From Pseudomonas sp. DNDY-54 (GTDB taxonomy: Bacteria > Pseudomonadota > Gammaproteobacteria > Pseudomonadales > Pseudomonadaceae): DNA of 64,000 nt. The translations under genes were made by a program, and so were the position numbers. Location: assembly GCF_019880365.1 (NCBI RefSeq), contig NZ_CP082271.1, forward strand, positions 1,178,001-1,242,000, read 5' to 3'. Below are positions 17,232-27,108 of this stretch, piece by piece (position 1 is the first letter of the stretch; the number at the start of each line of letters is the position of its first letter). The notes below the pieces were generated by a model, which saw only the letters and a list, made by a program, of their open reading frames with translations, was not told the DNA's origin and searched no databases.

Positions 17232-18233
17232 TCACTCAGCGGGGAAGCGAATGGCGACTTGGGCTCCGTTGTTATTGCTGCGCGTCACGGTTGCGTTGCA
17301 GCTGTGCGCGAGCGCATCAACCAGCGCCATCCCCTTGGCTCTGTTGCTGGACGCGCTGGGGGTGAGCTCGGCTTCGCTGAAACCGCGTCCCTGATCCGCC
17401 ACGCAGACCTGAGCCATCCCCGGCTCGAGCCGCCGGATTGTAAGGTGGACCCGATTCACCATGCCGTGCTTGATGGCGTTGATGATGAGCTCGTTGACGA
17501 TCAGCCCGAGATTGGACGCAGTCTGGAACGAGACGCTGACCGACTGCGCTTCGGTCAGCAGGGTGGCCTCTTCTCCACTCTCGATACGCAATACGCTGCG
17601 CGCCAAGTCGGGCAGGTACTCGGCGAGGTCGACGACCCCGCTGGTGTACTTGTGCAGCTCGTTCTGCACTGCACCCACACCTTGGATGCGGCTGATGGCG
17701 CCTTGCAGAAGAGTCTTGGCTTCCTCACCGCTGGCGCGATTCTTCGAGATCTGAAGGAAGGCGATAATCAGTTGGAGGTTGTTCTTTACCCGATGGTTGA
17801 GCTCGGCCAGCAGGACGCGCTGGTGCTCTTCGAGTTCGCGCTGCTCGGTGATATCGATGCAGCTGCCGAAGTAGCCGGCGAATTCCCCGTTGCGAAAAAA
17901 CGGCGCTCCGTTATCTAGAAACCACCGATACACCCCATCGCGACGGCGGAGACGGTAGGGCATGGTGAATGCCTCTCGGGCATCGAAGGCATTGTTGTAT
18001 ATGGCTACGCAGCGGTCGTAATCATCAGGATGAACATCCTCCGCCCAGCCATAGCCGAACAGTTGCTCGTGCGGCTTGCCTACGTAGTCCAGCCACGGCT
18101 TGTTGAACCAGTCGCAGAGCTTGTCGGTGCGTGACCGCCAGATCATTACCGGAGCGTTATCCGCCAGCTCGCGAAATTCGCGCTCGCCCATCCCGTCCCG
18201 CAGTTCACCGGAGCTTCCATCCGTCTGGCTCAT
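17232..18233 (-). CDS. PAS-domain sensor histidine kinase (HisKA_2 type)
   Basis: 333 residues. Residues 15-140 form a PAS/PAC sensor (FRELADNAPVMIWRSRTD, GYFGSCIDITEQRELEE). Then comes the HisKA_2 phosphoacceptor helix ELNHRVKNNLQLI, with the His at about residue 148, and an HATPase_c domain (NELIINAIKHG N-box, VADQGRGFSEAEL G1 box). There is no membrane segment, so it is cytoplasmic. Its ATG overlaps the stop of the response regulator gene (ATGA), so the two proteins should be produced together. The lack of a DNA-binding partner suggests a phosphorelay or protein-level output. Confidence 0.9.
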   Translation of the reverse strand: MSQTDGSSGELRDGMGEREFRELADNAPVMIWRSRTDKLCDWFNKPWLDYVGKPHEQLFGYGWAEDVHPDDYDRCVAIYNNAFDAREAFTMPYRLRRRDGVYRWFLDNGAPFFRNGEFAGYFGSCIDITEQRELEEHQRVLLAELNHRVKNNLQLIIAFLQISKNRASGEEAKTLLQGAISRIQGVGAVQNELHKYTSGVVDLAEYLPDLARSVLRIESGEEATLLTEAQSVSVSFQTASNLGLIVNELIINAIKHGMVNRVHLTIRRLEPGMAQVCVADQGRGFSEAELTPSASSNRAKGMALVDALAHSCNATVTRSNNNGAQVAIRFPAE

Positions 18234-18673
18234 CTTCCTGCTCCTGTGCGATCGCTGGCGTATCGAGGGGAAAAGATCTCCAGTGAAGCCGGCAAGGGCG
18301 TCGGCAACACCGTGCAGCCGTTGAGCATAGCGTGCGCCACCGCAACACACCGTGCCAGATCTTCTGGTTCGTAGGGTTTGCGCAACAGGCCTAGTGCGGC
18401 GTCGGCGTTGTTGCGTGCCGCCTCGAGCTGGCCACTGATGAATACCGAGGCGATGCCGTACCGCTCAAGCAAGTCGCGCGCGAGCGATACGCCTTCATCT
18501 TGCCCGCCAAGATTAATGTCAACCAGCGCGATGTCAGCGCACTGGCTTTGAGCGAGTCGCAGCGCGTCTTGGTCACCATAAGCGGGACCGACAATGTGGT
18601 GGCCTGCCTCTTCCAGGGTTGAGGCAGCAATCAGCGCGAGTATCGGATCGTCTTCAACCAACAGAATACGCAT
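18230..18673 (-). CDS. Single-domain response regulator
   Basis: 147 residues from the ATG at 18673 (AGGGA upstream). It is a receiver domain only: acidic pocket LLVEDDP, phosphoacceptor Asp in IALVDINLGG (about residue 54), the conserved Ser in SVFISG and Lys in LLRKPYEPEDL. A 25-residue tail without a fold follows. There is no output domain, so it either relays phosphate or works by protein contact. It is translationally coupled with the downstream kinase. Confidence 0.9.
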   Translation of the reverse strand: MRILLVEDDPILALIAASTLEEAGHHIVGPAYGDQDALRLAQSQCADIALVDINLGGQDEGVSLARDLLERYGIASVFISGQLEAARNNADAALGLLRKPYEPEDLARCVAVAHAMLNGCTVLPTPLPASLEIFSPRYASDRTGAGR

Positions 18674-18949
18674 GAAATCCCTGATAGCGGTGGCACGGAT
18701 AATGCCGCGTGCCGCCAGGAAGGGCGGCACGCAACGGTGTTTTGCAATGACAACAAGCGCAACGTGACCGTTCCGCTTCGGGCTTCGTTAACGATTGGGC
18801 CAACGTGAGGTTGTGTGCTTCGGCGGCAACGACGTGGCGTGTGCGCTGAGATGGGTGATGTGGCATGGCGCGTTATCTAGCGTGAGGCGCTGGCCAAAGC
18901 TGACATCTGCGGGCAAGGTTGTAACCGACCCACTGACCGACGACCGCCT

Positions 18950-19855
18950 ATGCCCGAGCACATCCTTCTCCACTGTCGCGACGGTTATGCCCTCGCCGCG
19001 CAACTCTGGCTGCCCGACGGTCACGCACGCGGCTCTGTGATCGTCAGCAGTGCGACCGGCGTTCTGGCGCGCTATTACGCGCGCTATGCCGCTTTCCTGC
19101 GTGATCAGGGGTACGCCGTGCTGACCTACGATTACCGCGGCATCGGCGGGTCGCGGCCCCCGAGTTTGCGTGACGTCAGCATTCGCTGGCGTGACTGGGG
19201 CGATTACGATTTCGACGCGGCGGTGCGCTGGATGCGTGCGCGCGACCCGGAGGGGTTGTTGGTCGCGGTCGGGCACAGTATCGGTGGTTTCCTGCCGGGC
19301 TTTTCCACCGCCGCGACTCAGGTCGATCGGTTTCTCAGCGTGGGCGCGCAATTCGCCTACTGGCGGGACTACGCTGCCCCGCAGCGCTGGAAAATGTTCG
19401 TCAAATGGCACCTGTTCATGCCGACGGTGACGGCGCTATGCGGGTATTTTCCGGGGCGACGGCTGGGCTGGCTGGAAGATTTGCCCGCCGGCGTGGCGCG
19501 GGAGTGGGCTTTTCGCCGGGCGCGGCTGGAACACAGCTATCCGGTCCATGAGCGTGACGAGGTGGTGCAACGCTTTGCCGCGATCCGTGCGCCCATCCTC
19601 GCGGTGAGCATCAGCGACGATGAATACGGCACCTTAGCTGCCATCGAGCGCGGACTGAGCTATTACCAGAACAGCCACTGCGAGCATGTGCGCCTCAGCC
19701 CGGACGGACTGGGGTTGGTGCGCGTAGGGCATTTTGATCTGTTCCACGAGCGTCACCGGTCGGGCTTTTGGCAGGCCACCCTGGCTTGGATAGACGAGGG
19801 CAGAAACCCCTGGACGTCGCAACCGGGCGACTCGACCGACCGCAAGGCCTGCTGA
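18950..19855 (+). CDS. Cytoplasmic alpha/beta hydrolase
   Basis: A 301-residue protein without signal peptide: CRDGYALAAQLWLP start, SSATGVLARYYARYAAFL, TYDYRGIGGSRPP, nucleophile elbow GHSIGG, and a late RVGHFDLFHER that supplies the His. The pattern matches the COG4757-type predicted hydrolases. The substrate is unknown. The start lacks a clear ribosome-binding site; it is placed at the first Met of the conserved fold. It is convergent with the lipoprotein hydrolase at 19890. Confidence 0.82.
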   Translation: MPEHILLHCRDGYALAAQLWLPDGHARGSVIVSSATGVLARYYARYAAFLRDQGYAVLTYDYRGIGGSRPPSLRDVSIRWRDWGDYDFDAAVRWMRARDPEGLLVAVGHSIGGFLPGFSTAATQVDRFLSVGAQFAYWRDYAAPQRWKMFVKWHLFMPTVTALCGYFPGRRLGWLEDLPAGVAREWAFRRARLEHSYPVHERDEVVQRFAAIRAPILAVSISDDEYGTLAAIERGLSYYQNSHCEHVRLSPDGLGLVRVGHFDLFHERHRSGFWQATLAWIDEGRNPWTSQPGDSTDRKAC

Positions 19856-19889
19856 GCGCTGTGCGAACGGCCTGAGCGGGGTCGAGTCG

Positions 19890-20840
19890 TCAGCCCTTGG
19901 TGTCGGCCGTCTCGAGGGTGGTGGTATCGCCACTCGCCTGTCGATCTGTCGGCTGCGATAGCAGTTGCTGGATGGCCTCGGCGTAGGCCGGGCGACCCAC
20001 ACGCATCGCGTTGTTATGGTTGCCGCCTTCTACCAGCAGCAGTTGTTTGGGCTGTCGTGCCGCGGCGTACAGCTCTTCGCTGAAGCGTGCGGGTACGTAT
20101 TGATCATGAGTGCCATGTACCAGCAACAACGGCATACCGACCTCATCGATTTTGTCGATGGAGTCGAACTTCTGCGACACCAGCCAGCGGATCGGCCACG
20201 AGGTGTCGGCGACCTCCGTGGCGATGTCGGCGAGGGTCGTAAAGGTCGACTCGATGATCAGCGCACGCGCCTCTCGTGGCTCGCCCTGGCGGTCCGCTTT
20301 ACGGCCCAACTCGGCGGCCAAGTCCACCGCCACGGCTCCGCCCAAGGAATGTCCGTAAATCAGCCGTTTGGCAGCATCGGGCTGGAGCGTCTTCAGGTGG
20401 TCCCAGGCGATGCGTGCATCTTCATAAACGCTGGCTTCGGACGGCAGCTCACCAAGGCTTTGACCGAAGCCGCGATAGTCGATCGCCAACACCGAGAAGC
20501 CCAGCGAGCGGATCTGTTCCAGCCGGAACAGGTGACCGGTGAGGTTCCAGCGCGAGCCGTGCAGGTAGAGCAGCGCTGGTGCATCGGCCTGCTCGCCGGG
20601 CCACCACCAGGCGTGAATCTTTTGGGCGTCCCCGAATTCAGGGGTGCTTAGCACCAGTTCCTCCACCTCGCTGGGCAGCCCTCGATACCAACTCGCGGTG
20701 CCCGGCTCGATCCGAAACACCAGCTCACGCTCTTTCTCTTCGAGCATCGAGCAGCCAACCGGGAGTACAGCCAGCACTGCAGCGACAACGAGTGATGACA
20801 GGGCACGAGCCCGGGTGCGAAAAATCGGCAATCTTGGCAT
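19890..20840 (-). CDS. Lipoprotein alpha/beta hydrolase
   Basis: 316 residues from the ATG at 20840. The lipobox LPVGC follows a hydrophobic stretch (LSSLVVAAVLAV). Fold landmarks are LLYLHGSRWNLTGH, IDYRGFGQS, the nucleophile elbow GHSLGG, LVHGTHDQYVP (acid) and EGGNHNNAM (catalytic His). It resembles the BEM46/serine-aminopeptidase-like group of periplasmic hydrolases. A residue pair S-M after the Cys suggests outer-membrane localisation. Substrate unknown. This is the third alpha/beta hydrolase within 7 kb, but the three are not close paralogues. Confidence 0.85.
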   Translation of the reverse strand: MPRLPIFRTRARALSSLVVAAVLAVLPVGCSMLEEKERELVFRIEPGTASWYRGLPSEVEELVLSTPEFGDAQKIHAWWWPGEQADAPALLYLHGSRWNLTGHLFRLEQIRSLGFSVLAIDYRGFGQSLGELPSEASVYEDARIAWDHLKTLQPDAAKRLIYGHSLGGAVAVDLAAELGRKADRQGEPREARALIIESTFTTLADIATEVADTSWPIRWLVSQKFDSIDKIDEVGMPLLLVHGTHDQYVPARFSEELYAAARQPKQLLLVEGGNHNNAMRVGRPAYAEAIQQLLSQPTDRQASGDTTTLETADTKG

Positions 20841-21058
20841 GCGGTTGGAGCACCTCCTGTGGAGCGGACATTGAGCGTTCAGCGGGCAGCGCGTGCAAGC
20901 GGCTCGCGACGACAAGTCATTACGGCAGATTGCAGCGTTGCGCTGTGCTGCCGCCGCGGGTCACGTCGCGAGGGCAGTCGTTCGCGGGTTGGCCAGGGGC
21001 TGGGGTTGAGCGGTTCCGCAAACGTCAGCGCATCCGATCACGGGCTTCCGGACGGCGC

Positions 21059-22282
21059 TCAATCGCACGCGACGGCGGCGCTTGTCGTCTTGTCATCGTC
21101 GTTGCGTACGTTCCAGGCCCACCAGAACACCAACAGGCCGATCACACCGGTGGCGGCGCCGATGTACCCGGTGGAGGACCAGCCAAGCCCCGCGCTGATC
21201 GCCATCCCTCCCAGCCACGGGCCGAGCGCATTGGCGACGTTGAACGCTGAATGGTTGGAGGCTGCCGCAAGGGTTTGTGCATCGGCCGCAACATCCATCA
21301 AATGTGTCTGCAGCGCAGGCGACAGCGAAACCATGGTGCCCACGGCAAACGCGGCGGGCAGGAGGGTCCACAGCGAATGGGTGGCGAAGGGGAAAATCAG
21401 CAGGACGAAAATACTCCAGAGCAGCAGCCAGGCGATTGCTTTGAAGCCCAACCGGTCGAACAGCCAGCCGCCGAACAGGTTGCCGATGATTGCCCCAAGC
21501 CCAAACGCGGCCAGGCCCACCGGGATCCACTTCTCGCTGGCACCGTTGATGTCGAGCAGCGTGGGTGCCAGATAGCTGAACACGCAGAACATACCGGCAA
21601 AGCCGATCGAGCTGATGGCCAGCGCCAGCCACACCGGCTTTCGATTGAAGTCGCGCAGTTCGCGCATCGGGTTGTTGCGGGGCTCGCTGCGGTCCAGTGG
21701 CAGAAAGAGGGCGACCAGCAGCACAGTCAGCAAGGCAACCATCCCGACCAAGCCGAACGCCCAGCGCCAGCTCAACCATTGCCCCAGCCAGGTCGCGGTG
21801 GGGTTGCCGATCAGAATGGCGATCGTTAGGCCAGCCAGCACGCGGCTGACCGCTTTGGCCCGTTGATCGGCCGGCACCATCGAGGCGGCCACCAACATTG
21901 CCACACCGAAGTAGGCGCCGTGGGGCAGGCCGGCAATAAAGCGGAACACCATCAGGGAGTGGTAGTCCGGTGCCATGGCGCTGGCGAAGTTGCCCAGCGC
22001 GAAAAAGCTCATCAGAAGCAGCAGCAAATGGCGACGAAACAGCCGTGCGCCGAGAATCGCCAGCAGTGGTGCTCCGACCACGACGCCCAGCGCATAGGTG
22101 CTAATCACGTGGCCGACCTGCGGCTCGCTGATGCCCAGCCCCTGCGCCACGTTGGGCATCAATCCCATGATGGCGAACTCGCCGGTGCCGATGGCAAACC
22201 CGCCCATGGCGAGGGCCAGTTCGATCAGCAGGATGGCGCGCGGCGAAAAGCGCGGTGTCGGCGGGTGGGCGTGCGCCGTCAT
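21059..22282 (-). CDS. MFS drug/sugar efflux transporter (DHA1, AraJ-like)
   Basis: 407 residues with 12 predicted membrane helices. The family-typical opening is IELALAMGGFAIGTGEFAIMGLMPNVAQ, with motif-A-like GARLFRRHLLLLL between helices 2 and 3 and motif C in helix 5 (AGLTIAILIGNPTATWLGQ). It resembles the AraJ/YdhP group of exporters. Substrate unknown. The IS3 element begins 69 bp upstream of the ATG, which may have replaced or added promoter sequences. Confidence 0.88.
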   Translation of the reverse strand: MTAHAHPPTPRFSPRAILLIELALAMGGFAIGTGEFAIMGLMPNVAQGLGISEPQVGHVISTYALGVVVGAPLLAILGARLFRRHLLLLLMSFFALGNFASAMAPDYHSLMVFRFIAGLPHGAYFGVAMLVAASMVPADQRAKAVSRVLAGLTIAILIGNPTATWLGQWLSWRWAFGLVGMVALLTVLLVALFLPLDRSEPRNNPMRELRDFNRKPVWLALAISSIGFAGMFCVFSYLAPTLLDINGASEKWIPVGLAAFGLGAIIGNLFGGWLFDRLGFKAIAWLLLWSIFVLLIFPFATHSLWTLLPAAFAVGTMVSLSPALQTHLMDVAADAQTLAAASNHSAFNVANALGPWLGGMAISAGLGWSSTGYIGAATGVIGLLVFWWAWNVRNDDDKTTSAAVACD

Positions 22283-22359
22283 GGTCGACCTCGGACGATG
22301 GGGTGAAAGGCGGGTATGGGAAGGGCGCGATTACCCCGTGCACGTTGTGCATGTAGTGG

Positions 22360-23522
<1,163 letters not shown>

Positions 23523-23706
23523 CAGACATCTCTCTATCGGCAAGATTTTCGCCTAAATCGGTGTCCGGGATCAGTAGACCACTACAGCAAGGGGAGGCAG
23601 ACCGCTTCGGATCAGTACACAAAGAGCGAAGGATGGCGCGATGGTTCAACGACGCGTCACGGGACGCAGGTTTCGCGGCCCGTGGCGAAGCAGCTGCGAC
23701 AGCTAC

Positions 23707-24231
23707 TCAGCTGTCGATCCGGCTCAGCAGTGCATGGGTATCTGTTGCGCCCATCATGGCTGCGGCGGCGAGTGGTGTCGCGCCGTTGCTGTCAGCCGCA
23801 TGTGGGTTCGCGCCTTTGGCAATCAGGTACTCGACGATCTCGGTGCGGTTGAACATCGCCGCCATCATCAGCGCGGTCTTGCCATCCGGCGATGCGCCTT
23901 CGACATCAGCGCCGTGTTCGACCAGCAGCTTGATGATCGGCAAGTCGCCCTTGAAGGCAGCGCCGGCCAGGGGTGTCTGGCCCTTGTTATTGCGCAATTG
24001 CGGGTCAGCGCCGTGTTCCAGTAGTACGCGGGATGCGTCGAGATGGCCATGGTAAGAGGCGAGCATCAGCAGGCTGTCACCGTTGTGGTTACGGATATTC
24101 GCCGGTAGCCCGCGACCGAGCAGGTCGGCAAGGCGGGCGGCGTCGCCTTTGCGAGTACTGTCGAAGACCTGCTCAGCGAAGGCCAGGGCGGCATCGTCCA
24201 GTTCGGGCTTGGTTTGGGCAGGCTTGGTCAT
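23707..24231 (-). CDS. Ankyrin-repeat protein
   Basis: 174 residues from the ATG at 24231 (AAGGA at 8 bases). It has about four ankyrin repeats between residues 35 and 165, for example GDSLLMLASYHGHLDASRVLL, GQTPLAGAAFKGDLPIIKLL and KTALMMAAMFNRTEIVEYLI. No signal peptide is evident. In P. aeruginosa the ankyrin protein AnkB is encoded with catalase KatB and supports its activity; here the upstream neighbour is a di-heme peroxidase-like gene, so a comparable helper role is an inference. A 136-bp gap separates the two genes. Confidence 0.85.
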   Translation of the reverse strand: MTKPAQTKPELDDAALAFAEQVFDSTRKGDAARLADLLGRGLPANIRNHNGDSLLMLASYHGHLDASRVLLEHGADPQLRNNKGQTPLAGAAFKGDLPIIKLLVEHGADVEGASPDGKTALMMAAMFNRTEIVEYLIAKGANPHAADSNGATPLAAAAMMGATDTHALLSRIDS

Positions 24232-24367
24232 GCGACGGTTCCTTGATTGAGACAGAGCGCCGACGAATTCGTCGGCGCGTGGGGATTGTGACAAGCGAAA
24301 AGACAAAAGACGCCATGACAATCGCTATGCGCGGAATAGCGCGCGTTAATTACCCGTCAGAACCTGT

Positions 24368-25756
24368 TTACAACGTGCGCAGGAAAGCCACCAGATCGGC
24401 CTTCTCGTCCTGAGTCAGGCCACGCTGCAGCACCAGATTGAAGAATTCCACGGTGTCATCCAGCGTCAGCAGACGACCGTCGTGCAGGTACGGCGGCGAA
24501 TCCTTGATGCCGCGTAGCGGGAAGGTCTTGATCGGTCCGTCTCCCACGGCCATGACGCCGTGGTACTCCTGAGGCGCGTAAAAGCGCTCGGTCTGTAGGT
24601 TATGCATGAGGTGATCGGTGTAGTAGGGCGGCACATGGCAGCCTGCACAGGCCCCCTTGCCATGAAAGACCTGCTCTCCACGCAGCTCTTGTTCGGTAGC
24701 CTTGGCCGGATCAAGCCGACCCTCGACGTTGAGTTTAGGCGCGGGCGGGAAGTCCAGCAGCGCCTGAAATTCACCCATGAAGTGCACCTGGCTGCCGCGC
24801 TCAAGCACGTTCACGCCCTTCTTCGCGGCCATCACGATGTCACCGTCGAAATAGGCGGCACGCTGCTCGAACTCAGTGAAATCCTCTACCGTCTTCAGTG
24901 CGCGCTGGGAGCCGAAAATCTGCTGCACGTTCACACCGCGCAGGGTTGGCGTGTCGATGCGGTGGCGAAATTTTTGCGGCCGAACATCACCGGCCAGGTG
25001 AGTGGCAGCATTGGTGTGGCCGTTGGCATGGCAGTCCAGGCAGGCGACGCCCGTGTGTGGATGCTCGCTGCGTCGGTCGTCGGTGGCATTGAATTGCTGT
25101 TGCGGGAAGGTCGACACAAGCAGTCTCAGCCCTTCGAGCTGCTTGGGGTTGAGAATGCCGTTGAACAGCTCGAAGTAATTGCGGATGTTCACCAGCTTGC
25201 CCTGCGAGACGTCGCCAAGATCGGGGCGCGTGGTGAGATAGATCGGTGGCGGAAACTCCGGCAAAAAGTGGTCGGGCAGATCGAAATCCAAGTCAAAGCG
25301 CGTCAGGTCTCGGCCCTCGATTTCGTTGACCTCATCAATGTGGAACTGGGGGAAAACCATCCCGCCTTCCGGATGGTTCGGGTGCGGCAACGGCATGAAT
25401 CCGGCTGGGAAGCGCTGTTGCTCGCGGACTTCTTCTGGGCTCAATTGCGCCAGTTCGGCCCAGCTACCGTCCGCCAATTTGACGCGCACGCCGGTTTGTA
25501 TCGGTTTGCCTCGAGCCATGGTGACGCCTTCCGCCGGGTTGTCGCCCAGGTCATAGCGGTCCCTCAGCAGCACCATGTGTTTCTCAAGGATGGCGGGCTT
25601 GTCGGCGGACATGCGTTGCATGATCGACTCGAAATGCTCGGTTATAACGACCGGACTGTAACTGGTTGGCTTGTCGCCCTCGGCGGCATGCACGACGGGC
25701 GTAAACGGAGCGGTGCCCAGCGCGAAGGCCAAGCAGGAGCGAGCGAACGCATTCAT
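24368..25756 (-). CDS. Di-heme cytochrome c peroxidase-family protein
   Basis: 462 residues with a signal peptide (MNAFARSCLAFALGTAPFTPVVHA) and two CxxCH heme sites, CLDCH at 239-243 and CAGCH at 370-374. The C-terminal PLRGIKDSPPYLHDGRLLTLDDTVEFFN block is typical of the CcpA/MauG superfamily. It is about 130 residues longer than a classical bacterial CCP; the extra sequence is an N-terminal region (residues 25-230) with no heme. Periplasmic peroxide reduction or oxidation of a partner is plausible, but its exact subgroup is unsure. Confidence 0.8.
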   Translation of the reverse strand: MNAFARSCLAFALGTAPFTPVVHAAEGDKPTSYSPVVITEHFESIMQRMSADKPAILEKHMVLLRDRYDLGDNPAEGVTMARGKPIQTGVRVKLADGSWAELAQLSPEEVREQQRFPAGFMPLPHPNHPEGGMVFPQFHIDEVNEIEGRDLTRFDLDFDLPDHFLPEFPPPIYLTTRPDLGDVSQGKLVNIRNYFELFNGILNPKQLEGLRLLVSTFPQQQFNATDDRRSEHPHTGVACLDCHANGHTNAATHLAGDVRPQKFRHRIDTPTLRGVNVQQIFGSQRALKTVEDFTEFEQRAAYFDGDIVMAAKKGVNVLERGSQVHFMGEFQALLDFPPAPKLNVEGRLDPAKATEQELRGEQVFHGKGACAGCHVPPYYTDHLMHNLQTERFYAPQEYHGVMAVGDGPIKTFPLRGIKDSPPYLHDGRLLTLDDTVEFFNLVLQRGLTQDEKADLVAFLRTL

Positions 25757-26035
25757 TGGTGGATTCCTGTATCGACGGGGTCGTACAGAAGGCCTAGAGC
25801 CAAACGAGGTCGTCTGCTAAATAGCGTCGGTCTATCACGGCGATAGGAAATTTCTAGCAAGGCTCGGCGCAACATAGACGCCAGCTGCACCGCGGGCTGA
25901 CGGGGGATGGCGAAAGGCTTTAGATGCGCCCGGTTTGTGTCGTTCCCAGCTTTATTACGAAACGGTCCAGCCGAAGCGAGCTGCCGTCCTTGTCAGGCTA
26001 TGGCAGTATTCGCGCTCCTCGATCGAAGGGCAGCC

Positions 26036-26248
26036 ATGAAACCCGTAGACCTTCAACGCCTGGTGACCCAAACGATGCCCTACGGCAAATACAAGGGGCG
26101 CCTGATCGCCGATCTGCCGGGCAATTACCTGAACTGGTTCGCCCGGGTCGGTTTCCCGCCAGGTGAGCTTGGACAGCTACTCGCTTTGATGCAGGAGATC
26201 GACCATAACGGCCTGTCACCCTTGCTCGAACCCCTGCGGCGGCGCTAG
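26036..26248 (+). CDS. DUF3820-family small protein
   Basis: 70 residues from the ATG at 26036, preceded by AAGGG. It carries the complete family signature MPYGKYKGRLIADLPGNYLNWF, and a second GFPPGELGQLLALMQEI helix. DUF3820 proteins are found across gammaproteobacteria as short stand-alone proteins and resemble parts of exonuclease-associated domains; no function is established. It is convergent with the next gene. Confidence 0.85.
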   Translation: MKPVDLQRLVTQTMPYGKYKGRLIADLPGNYLNWFARVGFPPGELGQLLALMQEIDHNGLSPLLEPLRRR

Positions 26249-26275
26249 TCGCGAAACCGAACAGCGCGTGGCGAG

Positions 26276-26806
26276 CTATCGCCCTTGTTCAGCCTGTAAT
26301 GCCGCCAGCGCCGGCGCGGCATAAATGCCGATCTCGACCGCGAGCGCCATGACCCGATCCAGATCGCTTGTGTAGACGAGAACAGCCTGTAATTCGTCGT
26401 CCAGCGGCTCGCTGAAATCCACCAGTACATAACCGCCTTTCTCGGGATAAAGGCTGCTGAGCTGTGTCTGGATGCGGTTGAGCGCTTTCAACGGTTCGGT
26501 CTTGGCAAGCTGCTTGGCTTTGAGCACGAAGGGAACATCCGGACCGAACGAGCCGAGAATCTGCTCGAACAATGCCTGGTAATCATCGGCCTGGAACAGC
26601 ACGGTATCCGGCAGGCTACCTACGACCATCCATTCACCCAAGGGAATGGGGAAGTCATCATCGTAAATGATGTCCGGATTGGCCTGAAGAAAGCCCTGCG
26701 GGTCGGCATACGCCTGAGCCGCTTCATCGGCGAGTCGGGTGATCTCTTCGTCGCTCATGCAACCGGAGCTGATCAGGCGGATCAGTTCCGCAAGTGGGTC
26801 TCTCAT
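26276..26806 (-). CDS. Hypothetical protein, DUF6630-like
   Basis: 176 residues from the ATG at 26806 with AGGA seven bases upstream. Soluble, mixed alpha/beta, acidic, no signal or membrane segment; features include IIYDDDFPIPLGEWMVVGSLPDT and LYPEKGGYVLVDFSEPLDDE. The sequence reminds me of the DUF6630 group, but I cannot confirm it. Function unknown. Confidence 0.65.
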   Translation of the reverse strand: MRDPLAELIRLISSGCMSDEEITRLADEAAQAYADPQGFLQANPDIIYDDDFPIPLGEWMVVGSLPDTVLFQADDYQALFEQILGSFGPDVPFVLKAKQLAKTEPLKALNRIQTQLSSLYPEKGGYVLVDFSEPLDDELQAVLVYTSDLDRVMALAVEIGIYAAPALAALQAEQGR

Positions 26807-27108
26807 TGGACGGTCCTGCTGAGTGGAGTCGCAAGAATAACCGATAGCCGTCCCTGGCCGGCGCGCAGCGTGCGTCGAGGCATCTGATTCCAGGTCGTTA
26901 CGCGCGGTTGCGAACAACGATGACGGCGTTCTCACGCTGTGATCGTTTTGTCTGCCTTTTCAAGGCGCCGCTGCAGATTCTGTTAGGTTTTCGTGCACAA
27001 TAGCCGCCATATAAACAGACGCGGCATGAACGATCGCATCGGCGTTGGCCGGCTTCGCTCCTGTTCCGACGCCCGACTATGATCAGCCAATATTCGAGAG
27101 GAACGACT
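26807..27108. other. Divergent intergenic region
   Basis: About 300 bp between divergent genes, holding the promoters of the DUF6630-like gene and the FabH-like gene. I see no gene or obvious operator in it. Confidence 0.6.

Noticed and set aside
24602..25846. 414-residue plus-strand frame opposite the di-heme cytochrome
   Set aside because: The minus strand has signal peptide and two heme motifs; the plus frame has no features.
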